From Prevotella sp. (GTDB taxonomy: Bacteria; Bacillota; Clostridia; Oscillospirales; Ruminococcaceae): a DNA stretch of 64,000 nt. The position numbers and the translations under genes are program-made. The stretch covers positions 152,183 through 216,182 of the forward strand of contig JAMPIC010000002.1 in assembly GCA_023663025.1 (NCBI GenBank), read 5' to 3'. Below the pieces are notes generated by a model. The model saw only the letters and a program-made list of their open reading frames with translations, ran no database searches and was not told where the DNA came from. Every line of letters starts with the position of its first letter. The stretch's first letter is position 1. Shown piece by piece: positions 26,101-34,048 of this stretch.

Positions 26101-28897
26101 TAAGTATCTGATTTTTTTCGTCGTAGGTATAATCAACACCTTTCACGGCTGTTTTCCAGTTGATCTTTACGGTGTCTTCCTTGAGCCTGAGTTCCTTTCC
26201 GATCTGGTCGGTAACAACGAGCTTAGCATTGGCTGCTCCAAGCTGGACGCCTTCCGGATTTACTTTCAGCGTATACGTCGCACCCAAGGTAGAACCGTCG
26301 CTGTCCTTGACGGGATTCTGGGATTTCTCAAATAAGTTCGTCTGAGGCTTTAACTCAAACGGGTATTCCGCAGAAAATTCTTTTCCGTCATTGACTTTAA
26401 CATTGGCAACATTGGTAAACTGAAGCGTCTCGCCATTGGCCAGAAAAGAGGGATATGCTCTCTCATTCATTACGGTATGATACATAAGCGTAAGGTATCC
26501 GCCGTTGTTCAGCGCTTTCAGATCGTCATCATTGTTAATAGTCACCTCAAGTTTTATCAGCCGTCTACTGTCGAATTTAGGCTCAATGACATTGCCGCTG
26601 CCGAGTTTTTGGAACCCGTCGCCCCAATCGTTAGAGCATATTCCGACATTATACGCTTTCTTTCCAATAACATCGCCCGTGTAGAGGACATAGCTGCTGG
26701 CGATTTCTTCTTCAAACACATCGTCAATGGTGATCGTATCGCCCTTTTTGATGCCGCCCGGGAAAGCAACGGAAACCGTCCACGACATATTGCGTCTTTT
26801 TATTGCATTGGCTTCTTCTTCCGCGGCTGCATTCTTATTTCCGTTCTCGTCCGTGAATATCGTAAAGTTATAGGGAATACCATCATAACTGCGTTTAGTC
26901 ACAGAGACATCTGCCGCATACTTCGCGCTGTCGCTGTCAAACTGCGACGCCGGCTCGCCGTTATTTGTATAGTTGATCGTGCAATTGGCTATATTTTCAA
27001 GCAGCGAAAGCTGCTCAACATCATAACCGCTGTTCAGCACAGTATCGTAAATTATCTTGATCTGTTTGCCTGCATTGGCTGCCAAAAATTCCGTGTTTAA
27101 AATGTCTATTGACATTGACGCACTGGTATATGATACCCAGTTAGTGTTGTCGACCCAATCATAGCTGTTTTCGTTATAGTCCGCCGCAGTTCCGTCTGCG
27201 CCGATTATTTTTATGTTGCCGTAATTGGCTATACTCCCATCGCCGTTATATCCCGGATATTTGAATTGACTTTTGCTGTCCCAGATATGGACTTTCGTCG
27301 CATTTTCGGGGACGTCTATGGTCATCTCCCATGTAACAGCGTTTCCGTTTGCCTTGGTTTTCAGTCCGCTGTATTTTTTGAACATAATCTTGCCGTAAAT
27401 ATCCACTTCGGCGGATTTGGAATATGTCTGCGTTATATCCGGATCGTCAAAGCTAAGTACGGCGTCGTTTTTGAACTTTTTCGTGCCGAAGCCAGAAAGA
27501 GAGCTTTCGGGAACGGAGGTCTTATAGGTAAAAGTGTAGTTCTTGTTTCCGTCCGACGGCTTGTCAAACAGGCTGCTCCGTATGCTGAGCGTATTGCCGT
27601 TCAGAACCGCGCCGTTCAGCGTTTCCCCGATAAAGGAGTGGTCAAGATATATTCCGCTTACGTCTATTGTATCCGTCACGGTGAAGTCCTTGCCCTCAAA
27701 ATAATTGGGAGATACTGACAGCACCCATGTGATGGTATCGTCGTCTGCGTCGTATGTGCCGCTTTTGTTTATGTTCGGTTCAAGCTGAGTTACGTCCATT
27801 CCCACGGTCTGGGGATCTTTTTTATCGTCGGGAGTTTCCTTGAGATAAACCGTGTTCGTTTTATCGACGGAAATATCGCCGGAAAAAAGCTGGGGCGCGT
27901 CTATTTCCATTTCGTACTCCACGGTGGCGCTGCTGTGTCCCGAAAGAGAACCAATGGATATCTCGAACCCGCCGTCTGTCATGTTGACGCTTCCGGCATT
28001 GGCTTTATCATTTTCATTGTCGTAGTAGAACCGTTCATTGACAGGTGCTCCCAGAAAAACCGAACCGGGTTTGTCAACGAGCAGCGTTTGTTCTTTGTCA
28101 GCCGCAGCAGTGCCGTTATTGTATACCACTACAGTAAATTTCTGGTAATACTTGGTATCAACAGTATCGTCTTCATTTTTAACAGTTATTTTCTCAACGC
28201 TTCCCGCTCTTTTCTGCGCGTACACATCGGCTTTGGGAATATTTACAATAATGCTTTTATCAAAAAACTTGATGTACGGGTCTGCGTCCGCGGTATCTCC
28301 CCTTGCGCCGTCGACGGACGTAGTGCCGTCAAGGGTAATCGAGCCGCGCTTGTTATAGTAATTGCTGCCGAAGCCCTTTTCGGGAGTTATGTACATTATA
28401 GTCCTCATCTGTCCGTCCTTTTCAACGGAACCGATCCTGTAGGTGGCAATTACTTCGCCGCCGTTTTCCTTGGCAGTATAGGTTTTTGGGGTCAGCGTTA
28501 CTCCGTGAAGCTGATCGGTAATGTCCCACACAAAAGTTTTTCCGGTGAAATCGTCGTTCTTTTCGGCGGGAATAAACCATTCCAGCTCCAGCGAAAGGTT
28601 CTGCCCGTCGCCGATGTTTGTGCCCGGCTGGAGAAGCGAACCGTTAAGATATATCTCCGACCTTGAGACTTCGATACATTCTTTCTCATTAACATTTATA
28701 TCCGTGCCGCTGTCCAAGGGCATCAGCAAGCCGTTATACAGCTCTGCCGCTCCGCTGTCGGAGGACTGACCGTAATCCCTGCCCGCCTCTGCGGATATTA
28801 CGGCTCTGTGAGCCACCGTGACCACAAGCATTGCCATAGCCATGGCGGTAATAAAAGCGACTATCCTTGAAAAAGTACTCATTCTTCTTTTCACCAT
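23159..28897 (-). CDS. Giant Cna-B domain surface protein
   Basis: A 1912-residue exported protein, started at an ATG with AAAGGGG upstream. A signal or anchor helix occupies about residues 10-32. The next thousand residues are beta-rich adhesin-like modules without a clear family. Six Cna-B-type modules follow, each opening ITVKKEW or similar and ending VTNTY, the pattern that forms Lys-Asn isopeptide bonds. A Pro-Thr-Asp/Asn/Glu linker comes next, then a C-terminal helix (AMIIILLVIIAAGTSILVY) and a basic tail (RSKTVDAGKKYRM). No LPXTG or NPQTN motif precedes that helix, so wall attachment by a known sortase class is not assured. Two modules are nearly identical. Its likely role is adhesion to host or fibre. 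Confidence 0.9.
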   Translation of the reverse strand: MVKRRMSTFSRIVAFITAMAMAMLVVTVAHRAVISAEAGRDYGQSSDSGAAELYNGLLMPLDSGTDINVNEKECIEVSRSEIYLNGSLLQPGTNIGDGQNLSLELEWFIPAEKNDDFTGKTFVWDITDQLHGVTLTPKTYTAKENGGEVIATYRIGSVEKDGQMRTIMYITPEKGFGSNYYNKRGSITLDGTTSVDGARGDTADADPYIKFFDKSIIVNIPKADVYAQKRAGSVEKITVKNEDDTVDTKYYQKFTVVVYNNGTAAADKEQTLLVDKPGSVFLGAPVNERFYYDNENDKANAGSVNMTDGGFEISIGSLSGHSSATVEYEMEIDAPQLFSGDISVDKTNTVYLKETPDDKKDPQTVGMDVTQLEPNINKSGTYDADDDTITWVLSVSPNYFEGKDFTVTDTIDVSGIYLDHSFIGETLNGAVLNGNTLSIRSSLFDKPSDGNKNYTFTYKTSVPESSLSGFGTKKFKNDAVLSFDDPDITQTYSKSAEVDIYGKIMFKKYSGLKTKANGNAVTWEMTIDVPENATKVHIWDSKSQFKYPGYNGDGSIANYGNIKIIGADGTAADYNENSYDWVDNTNWVSYTSASMSIDILNTEFLAANAGKQIKIIYDTVLNSGYDVEQLSLLENIANCTINYTNNGEPASQFDSDSAKYAADVSVTKRSYDGIPYNFTIFTDENGNKNAAAEEEANAIKRRNMSWTVSVAFPGGIKKGDTITIDDVFEEEIASSYVLYTGDVIGKKAYNVGICSNDWGDGFQKLGSGNVIEPKFDSRRLIKLEVTINNDDDLKALNNGGYLTLMYHTVMNERAYPSFLANGETLQFTNVANVKVNDGKEFSAEYPFELKPQTNLFEKSQNPVKDSDGSTLGATYTLKVNPEGVQLGAANAKLVVTDQIGKELRLKEDTVKINWKTAVKGVDYTYDEKNQILTFNLENEKSYIITYEVYIYNYIGSGVELTAAEMQDLYGNNASFSYDGSDGAITLINSSVRLDNVRGSATIESEKKHPLNLTINKEWEGITPEDDEIVYVRVKGTVEVDNEIKETEKTVEVKKDDEGNWTVTEPLASHIYGADGAETGSYVYEIYEIIDKEVIDDYEVTYNDDPNLKSVTVDINNMPRNADGSYDYTLNVKNTYKPQSGNISITVTKLWNGPEGEDPVTVNIYQYVKKGGVEEKVSTTPIATVVLKDPDQNEEPDQNEEPDQNEEPDQNEDPDQNDSDGWTKAISVPKVAEGSTNPYIYKAVETGVGSDYISSISPNSISGRNGIFTVTNTYNKVNITVRKEWSGEGDRKDVTVKLMRKAKGSSDDSFEEVGSVTLGKESKDEQLGESGDIFEYTFEGFPKLSTDGKTETEYVYAVEEVVDDPNPEFTVTIDPPELAFDAAATEGTFNIKNAYPEKINITVKKEWVDGDNPDVDEDRSVTINLLQDGTVIDHVTLNGTETTAVFEGLLKSDGTKDYTYTVEEKEEDVPENYISTVALPEVSANGDMTFTVTNTYKPEEPEPETIDITVVKKWENTNNGNNPNTDEHHEVTINILQNGNPTDYSITLDGTEETPWTAVFEGLPKGEGTNVYTYAVEEEKFSEDYISTVSPAEISADSDDRTFTVTNTYTDNTEEPEPETIDITVKKEWVDGDNPDVGEDRSVTINILQNGNPTDYSITLDGTIDETETSPWTAVFEGLPKGEGTNVYTYAVEEEKFSEDYISTVSPAEISADSDDRTFTVTNTYTTDNTEEPTDPTNPTEPTDPTDPTEPTDPTNPTNPTEPTDPTDPTDPTDPTNPTNPTEPTNPTDPTNPTNPTEPTNPTDPTYPYYPSVPERPSLPSYPVIPFIPAATTPAETEPVATTSVSVSEETIDDEPIVEYEDVSSEAGIYGDIDEALERDNAMIIILLVIIAAGTSILVYRSKTVDAGKKYRM
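23478..23708 (-). repeat. Pro-Thr repeat region coding the C-terminal stalk
   Basis: Nine- and twelve-base units encode repeats of TDPT, TNPT and TEPT inside the Cna-B protein. In-frame change in unit number would alter stalk length. The complementary strand reads as Trp-Cys-rich open frames, which are an artefact. Confidence 0.85.
23730..24240 (-). repeat. Direct repeat: identical 163-base blocks in the last two Cna-B modules
   Basis: Bases 23730-23892 and 24078-24240 match without a difference at an offset of 348. After a 15-base insertion in one copy (giving DETET) the match resumes for about 59 bases. This points to recent duplication or gene conversion. Confidence 0.85.
25250..25340 (-). 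repeat. Eighteen-base repeats encoding EPDQNE units
   Basis: Five near-identical units encode DPDQNE or EPDQNE within the second Cna-B module, between strands. They form an acidic, flexible insert. Confidence 0.75.
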
Positions 28898-29021
28898 AAT
28901 AAAACGCCCCTTTCAAAAAATATGGCGATAAAGCCGCAGCGCAGCTTTTGCCGCCGGCTGCGGGGAAACCGCCGCCGGACGTTTGACCCTTTATATAAAA
29001 AGAATATTAATGCATAGTAAC

Positions 29022-29050
29022 ATTATACATCAAATTCACCGATTATTCAA
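29022..29050 (-). promoter_or_regulatory. Promoter of the Cna-B protein gene
   Basis: On the minus strand TTGAAT, 17 bases, TATAAT. The untranslated leader of about 120 bases is rich in GC hairpins (around 28925-28975). The gene-free stretch 28898-29251 holds this promoter, the leader and the ackA terminator. Confidence 0.7.
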
Positions 29051-29179
29051 TATTGTCAGTTAATTTTCTATAATTTATTTAAACATTTAGATTTCGTTTT
29101 ATGCACTTTTACCAACAAATCAATAATTTCCCCCGAGCCGCAATGCGGAAATATCCGTGAAAAGCGTCCGCAAAACGCC

Positions 29180-29222
29180 AAAAACGCCGCAGTATGCTTT
29201 ATCCTGCATACTGCGGCGTTTG
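29180..29222 (-). terminator. Rho-independent terminator of ackA
   Basis: On the minus strand a stem of about 14 bp (AACGCCGCAGTATG with CATACTGCGGCGTT), then TTTTT. Confidence 0.88.
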
Positions 29223-29251
29223 TTCCGCGGGAACAGTCTCCCCGATTAAAC

Positions 29252-30451
29252 TTATTTTGAAATAAGAGCAAGAGTATCTCTCGCGATAAGCAGCTCCTCG
29301 TTTGTGGGAACTACCCAGACATCCACCTTTGAATCGGCGGTGGAAAGCTTTTTCAGCTCGCCGTGGACGGTCTTGTTAAGCTCGTTGTCGATTTTAATTC
29401 CAAAAAAGTCCATATCAGCGCAAACGCCCTCCCGGACTTCCGCAGCGTTCTCGCCGATGCCGCCCGTGAACAGAACCGCGTCCAGACCGTTCATAGCCGC
29501 CGCATAAGAGCCGATGTACTTCTTGATCTCATAGATGAGCATATCGGAAACCAGCTTCGCACGCTTGTCGCCGTGGGCAGCCGCGCCGGAAATGTCCCTG
29601 TTGTCGGAGGAAACTCCCGAAACGCCCAGAAAACCCGATTTCTTGTTCATGTAGTCGCTCATTTCCTTGGTGGAAAAGCCATGCTTTTCGGCGACAAAAG
29701 TTACCGCCGAGGGGTCAACGCTGCCCGTTCTTGTGCCCATTACAACGCCGTCAAGAGGTGTGAAGCCCATGGACGTGTCAATAGATTTGCCGCCCTGAAC
29801 CGCCGTAATGGACGAACCGTTGCCCAAATGGCAGGACACGATTTTCAAGTCCTTGATGTCCTTGCCCATAGCCTCGGCGAGGGCGGCGGACACAAAGCGG
29901 TGGGAAGTGCCGTGGAAGCCGTATTTTCTAACGTGGTACTTCTCGTAATCCTCGTAGGGAAGTCCGTACATATAAGCCTTTTCGGGCATTGTCTGGTGGA
30001 AAGCCGTGTCGAAAACAACCACCTGGGGCACGTTCTCGGGGAGGACTTTTTTGCACGCCCAAAGAGCCAAAGCGTGGGGGTGGTTATGTACGGGGGCGAG
30101 ATCCTGCAAATCGTCGATCTGCTGAATAACCTCGTCGGTAACGAGTGTGGTTTTGTCAAAAATTTCCGCGCCCTGTACGATACGGTGACCTACAGCGGAG
30201 ATCTCGTCCATTGACTTGATAACGGAAGCTTCGCCGGTCGTGAGGACTTCCACAAGCTTCTCGAAAGCCTCGGTGTGGGTGGGGAAATCGCAGTCCATGT
30301 CAACGGTTCTGCCGTCGTGGGTTTTGTGGGCGATATGACCGCCGATGCCGATCCTGTCGCAGTTTCCCTTGGCGATAACGCTCTCGTCGTCCATGTTCAG
30401 CAGCTGATATTTAAGTGAGGAGCTGCCCGCGTTTACTACAAGAATTAACAT
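29252..30451 (-). CDS. ackA: Acetate kinase
   Basis: A 399-residue acetokinase, the usual length. The start MLILVVNAGSSSLKYQLL is the family signature; further motifs are VHNHPHAL, FDTAFHQTMP, the YGFHGTSHRFVS signature, HLGNGSSITA and LFTGGIGENA. It makes ATP from acetyl phosphate with release of acetate. The ATG at 30451 has AAAGG upstream; a longer reading from 30649 would cover the promoter. No phosphotransacetylase gene lies next to it. It is divergent from tmcAL. Confidence 0.96.
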   Translation of the reverse strand: MLILVVNAGSSSLKYQLLNMDDESVIAKGNCDRIGIGGHIAHKTHDGRTVDMDCDFPTHTEAFEKLVEVLTTGEASVIKSMDEISAVGHRIVQGAEIFDKTTLVTDEVIQQIDDLQDLAPVHNHPHALALWACKKVLPENVPQVVVFDTAFHQTMPEKAYMYGLPYEDYEKYHVRKYGFHGTSHRFVSAALAEAMGKDIKDLKIVSCHLGNGSSITAVQGGKSIDTSMGFTPLDGVVMGTRTGSVDPSAVTFVAEKHGFSTKEMSDYMNKKSGFLGVSGVSSDNRDISGAAAHGDKRAKLVSDMLIYEIKKYIGSYAAAMNGLDAVLFTGGIGENAAEVREGVCADMDFFGIKIDNELNKTVHGELKKLSTADSKVDVWVVPTNEELLIARDTLALISK

Positions 30452-30494
30452 AATTATCCAGACCTTTCTTTTTATATTAAAAATTTCCGAAAAT

Positions 30495-30523
30495 ATTATA
30501 TCACTTTTCACAATAAAAATCAA
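30495..30523 (-). promoter_or_regulatory. Promoter of ackA
   Basis: On the minus strand TTGATT, 17 bases, TATAAT, 44 bases before the ATG. Confidence 0.75.
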
Positions 30524-30604
30524 GGGGAAATTGTATTTTTCGGCAATTTTTTGTACATCGCGGCAGACGCGGCAATTGTTTTTGCTCCTTTGGAAATAAA
30601 ACGC

Positions 30605-30633
30605 TTGCCAAACGGAAATAAATATGGTATAAT
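30605..30633 (+). promoter_or_regulatory. Promoter of tmcAL
   Basis: TTGCCA, 17 bases, TATAAT on the plus strand, 42 bases before the tmcAL ATG; back to back with the ackA promoter. Confidence 0.75.
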
Positions 30634-30675
30634 AAAAGAACTGTTGCATTTTGAAAAGCGGAGGAATTTAAACAA

Positions 30676-31884
30676 ATGAAAACATACGGAATTATCTGTG
30701 AATACAACCCGTTCCACAACGGTCACATTTACCAGATCGAGGAAACAAGGAAGCAGGGCGCGACCCATATCGTCGCCGTTATGAGCGGCAACTACGTCCA
30801 GAGGGGCGACGTCGCCATGTTCGATAAATTCGCAAGGGCAAAGACCGCCGTCAGCAACGGCGCCGACCTTGTTGTGGAAATGCCCGTGGTCTACTCCCTG
30901 TCGAGCGCGAATTTCTTCGCCCGGGCGGGCGTGATGATGCTCGGTGCGCTGGGCTGCGTGGACGGCATTTCTTTCGGCAGCGAATGCGGAGACATGGAAC
31001 TGCTCAAAAACGCGGCAATGGCGTCCATAAACGCTTCAAAGCCCGAAAAGATAAAGCCGCTGGTGGAGCAGGGAATGTCTTTCCCGCAGGCGATACAGCA
31101 GGCTATCGCGCTGGAGTACGGTCCCATAATAGCTTCGGTGTTCGATTCTCCCAACAACACCCTTGCGGTGGAGTACCTTAAAGCGATAAAGCTGCTTAAT
31201 CTGGAGTTCGAGACCTTTACCGTAAAGCGCAAGGGCGCGGAGCACGACAGTCCCGACCCGTCGGAGGGCATTGCGAGCGCAAGCCTTATCCGCAGCATGA
31301 TAGAGGACGGCGAGGATATCAGTCCCTATGTTCCGAAAGAGACCGCCGAGCTTGCAAAAGAGTACGAGGAAAAAGAGCTGCTGGCATATTTTGACAATCT
31401 GGAAAGAGAGCTGCTCTATGTGCTGCGCTCGATGATACCTCCCGCCATCGCGGAATGTCCCGACGTAGACCCGTCTCTGGCGAACTTTATCTTCCGCGCG
31501 GGAATTGACGCGAAATCGCTGGACGAATTTTTAGAGATCGCCCGCACCAAAAGGTATACACTGTCGAAAATCAGGAGAGTGCTGCTCAACCTCTATATAG
31601 GAACGAAAGCCTCCGACCTTATGATAATGCCGCCCTACGGCAGGATACTCGCGTTCAACGAAAGGGGAAGCGAGATACTGAAAGCCGCCAAGGAAAAATC
31701 AGAGGACAACAAGCTGGCTATCCCCTTCGATACGTCGCTTAAAGACATTATCGAGCTGAAACGTCCTCCCATAAGCAGATTTGCGGATATATCCAATAGG
31801 GCGACCAATCTCTACGGTCTCGCTTCAAGGACGATCCGTCCCTGCGCCGAGGATTTCACCGCAAAGATCGAGATGCAGAAATAA
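30676..31884 (+). CDS. tmcAL: tRNA(Met) cytidine acetate ligase
   Basis: A 402-residue YlbM-type protein. It has the nucleotidyltransferase motif GIICEYNPFHNGHIYQIE and later SGNYVQRGDVAMFDKFARAK and SFGSECGD. TmcAL activates acetate with ATP and places it on the wobble cytidine of elongator tRNA(Met), giving N4-acetylcytidine. Length and motifs are typical. It is divergently transcribed from acetate kinase, and both enzymes handle acetate and ATP; whether the pairing matters is unknown. Confidence 0.93.
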   Translation: MKTYGIICEYNPFHNGHIYQIEETRKQGATHIVAVMSGNYVQRGDVAMFDKFARAKTAVSNGADLVVEMPVVYSLSSANFFARAGVMMLGALGCVDGISFGSECGDMELLKNAAMASINASKPEKIKPLVEQGMSFPQAIQQAIALEYGPIIASVFDSPNNTLAVEYLKAIKLLNLEFETFTVKRKGAEHDSPDPSEGIASASLIRSMIEDGEDISPYVPKETAELAKEYEEKELLAYFDNLERELLYVLRSMIPPAIAECPDVDPSLANFIFRAGIDAKSLDEFLEIARTKRYTLSKIRRVLLNLYIGTKASDLMIMPPYGRILAFNERGSEILKAAKEKSEDNKLAIPFDTSLKDIIELKRPPISRFADISNRATNLYGLASRTIRPCAEDFTAKIEMQK

Positions 31885-31992
31885 TTTACAGCATTTGTAA
31901 CTTAATTACAATATTTCTTTCATTTGTAACCTTTTGACATTGTTTTTTCGCATTTCGTCATAAAATTGTAATATTTTTCGTTGAAAAAGCTA

Positions 31993-32021
31993 TTGCCAAA
32001 ACAGAAAAAATATTGTATACT
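31993..32021 (+). promoter_or_regulatory. Promoter of the secreted Tyr/Thr-rich protein gene
   Basis: TTGCCA, 17 bases, TATACT. Upstream, CATTTGTAAC occurs twice (about 31890 and 31922), a possible operator pair. The mRNA leader is about 70 bases and ends with CAAAGGAG. Confidence 0.65.
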
Positions 32022-32099
32022 TGTAAGTAAGCAAAATTTATTTTTCGCAGTAACTGCCTTAAAAAGGCATGAAAACCAATTTGCAAAGGAGATTTTAAA

Positions 32100-33644
32100 A
32101 TGAAAAAGAAAACCTTAGGAAGAGTTGCCGCGGCAAGTCTGGCAGCTATGACCGCCGTTTCCGCCATGGGCATCACCGCAAGCGCCGATATCGGATACGA
32201 TACCAATGGCAGAATTAACGGTACCGTTTATCAGGTAACCACAACCACAGGCGGCGGAACCGACGCCAACGGAGTTCCCATTCGTCCGACCACAACCACC
32301 AAATACTATATCAACCAGAGCAGCATACCCCAGGGCTCAAGCTTCACTACCGTAAACGTTACCTCCGCTTTCGGATACGGATCAAGCGTTTACGTTAAGG
32401 ACGGCGTGATCTCCACAACAAGCACCGCCGGCGCTACCGCTCTGACAACCACAACTGTGGGTCAGAGTACAACTCCCAGCTACGGCTACAGCTACCAGTA
32501 CGCTTCAAGCACAAACAATATCTATTACGGATCGAACGGCAAATACTACCCCAATCTTTCCAGCCTGTACGCAGCCGGCACTACGCTTGCCAATACATAC
32601 ACCAAGCCCGAACAGCTTACATATCAGGCTGTTCTGAACAGCTCGGCTACAAATGTCGTTTACTTTGACCTTGATACAGGTTCATTCATTGCCGACGCTC
32701 CCGCAGGTTCAAACTGCGTTCAGATTCTGGGCTACTCCAGCAACTATGACTATTACTACAACACCAAGCCCAGCAACTACGATACATACGACGTATACCA
32801 GGTAGGCGGCGTATACTATCCTACTCTCAGCTCTGCGCTTTCCGCGGCAGGCAACAACTATAACCTCATCACAAAAATCTACGACTACAGCAGACCTCAG
32901 ACAAACTACTTCAGCAAGGTTACCGGCAAGTACTACACAACATATGCCGACGCTCTCAGCGCTTCAAGAAACAGCGCTTCCAATGTTTACACTTTCAGCT
33001 ACTACAGCAGCGACTATTACTATGACGACGGTTACTACTACGGAGATCCCTACTACTATTACTGGCTCCGCAACCGTACCGCCAAGACCGATGACACAAC
33101 AAGCTCCTCGAGCGACACAACCACGGCTTCCGTAGGCAACAGAAAGGGCTGGACAGCTGTTTCCAAGTATCTTTCCTCTCTCAAGAGCGGCTCAAGCGTA
33201 AGCGTTAGCATGAACAACGAAACAACTATCCCCTCTTCCGTAACCACTGCTCTGAAGGGCAAGAATATTACCGCTAAGTTCGTTCTCAAGAACGGCGTTA
33301 CATTCACTATCAACGGCAAAGATATCTCCTCGGCTTCTTCCATTGATATTGACACAACCTACAACACCAAGATGATCCCCACCAAGCTCATCAAGGCGGC
33401 TTACAAGAAGAACAACGCCGTAAGCAACGCTCAGATCACTATCAGCGGCGGCTCGTTCGGCACCGACGCGGACGTTACAGTTAAGTTTGCCACCAAGCGC
33501 GCAGGCTGCACAGCTAAGCTTTACCGCTACAATTCTTCGAGAGAAACCCTTTCCCTCGTCTCCACAGCTAAGGTTCAGAGCACAGGTAAGTGTACTTTCG
33601 GCGACGTGGACAAGGGCGGTAACTTCGTTATCATACTTTCTTAA
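32100..33644 (+). CDS. Secreted Ser/Thr/Tyr-rich repeat protein, function unknown
   Basis: A 514-residue protein with a clear signal peptide (KKKTLGRVAAASLAAMTAVS, cleavage after ITASA near residue 29). The mature part is unusually rich in Tyr, Ser, Thr and Asn. Three spaced copies of a motif of about 25 residues occur: GKYYPNLSSLYAAG, GVYYPTLSSALSAAG and GKYYTTYADALSAS. A tyrosine run follows (SDYYYDDGYYYGDPYYYYW), then a Ser/Thr linker and a 150-residue C-terminal domain (KGWTAVSKYLSSLKSGSSVS onward). Its uniform codon use and good promoter suggest high expression. No anchor or sorting motif is present. Function unknown; a wall-binding or matrix protein is a guess. Confidence 0.8.
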   Translation: MKKKTLGRVAAASLAAMTAVSAMGITASADIGYDTNGRINGTVYQVTTTTGGGTDANGVPIRPTTTTKYYINQSSIPQGSSFTTVNVTSAFGYGSSVYVKDGVISTTSTAGATALTTTTVGQSTTPSYGYSYQYASSTNNIYYGSNGKYYPNLSSLYAAGTTLANTYTKPEQLTYQAVLNSSATNVVYFDLDTGSFIADAPAGSNCVQILGYSSNYDYYYNTKPSNYDTYDVYQVGGVYYPTLSSALSAAGNNYNLITKIYDYSRPQTNYFSKVTGKYYTTYADALSASRNSASNVYTFSYYSSDYYYDDGYYYGDPYYYYWLRNRTAKTDDTTSSSSDTTTASVGNRKGWTAVSKYLSSLKSGSSVSVSMNNETTIPSSVTTALKGKNITAKFVLKNGVTFTINGKDISSASSIDIDTTYNTKMIPTKLIKAAYKKNNAVSNAQITISGGSFGTDADVTVKFATKRAGCTAKLYRYNSSRETLSLVSTAKVQSTGKCTFGDVDKGGNFVIILS

Positions 33645-33654
33645 CAAAAAGTTC

Positions 33655-33780
33655 TTGACATAAGACGTTTTTTGTGGTATAATTCATTACCGTAAGTGAT
33701 TAGGTAGCACTACTGTCCGGTATGTTGTGATGGGCTGCTATGCGATCATAACTAAATTGGAAAGAAATGAGGTGCTGACC
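33655..33780 (+). promoter_or_regulatory. Consensus promoter and leader of rpmE
   Basis: TTGACA (33655-33660), 17 bases, TATAAT (33678-33683), then a leader of about 90 bases. AGCAC at 33706-33710 can pair with GTGCT at 33772-33776, which overlaps the ribosome site GAGGTG, so the leader may mask translation. L31 leaders that bind the protein are known in several bacteria; assignment here is inference. Confidence 0.6.
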
Positions 33781-33984
33781 ATGAAGCAGGGTATTCATCC
33801 CGACTACAAGGAGACTACTATCACCTGCGCTTGCGGCAACGTTATCAAGACCCGTTCCACAAAGGAGAACATCAGGGTCGAGATTTGTTCCAAGTGTCAC
33901 CCGTTCTACACAGGCAAGCAGAAGCTTGTTGACACCGGCGGACGTGTTGACCGTTTCAAAAAGCGTTTCGGTATGGATAAGTGA
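33781..33984 (+). CDS. rpmE: Ribosomal protein L31 (zinc-binding form)
   Basis: A 67-residue L31 of the zinc-containing type: the four ligands are in [13 protein letters not shown] and [34 protein letters not shown] is the standard L31 core. It joins the subunits of the ribosome at the central protuberance. Some bacteria keep a second cysteine-free L31 for zinc shortage; none is in this window. The gene stands alone between a perfect promoter and a terminator. Confidence 0.97.
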   Translation: MKQGIHPDYKETTITCACGNVIKTRSTKENIRVEICSKCHPFYTGKQKLVDTGGRVDRFKKRFGMDK

Positions 33985-33989
33985 TCCCG

Positions 33990-34024
33990 CAAGCCTGCGT
34001 AAGCTTTTACGCAGGCTTGTTTTT
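33990..34024 (+). terminator. Rho-independent terminator of rpmE
   Basis: A 12-bp stem AAGCCTGCGTAA/TTACGCAGGCTT with a 4-base loop, then GTTTTT. Confidence 0.9.
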
Positions 34025-34048
34025 CTGTAAATGAAAGGAACGGTACTG

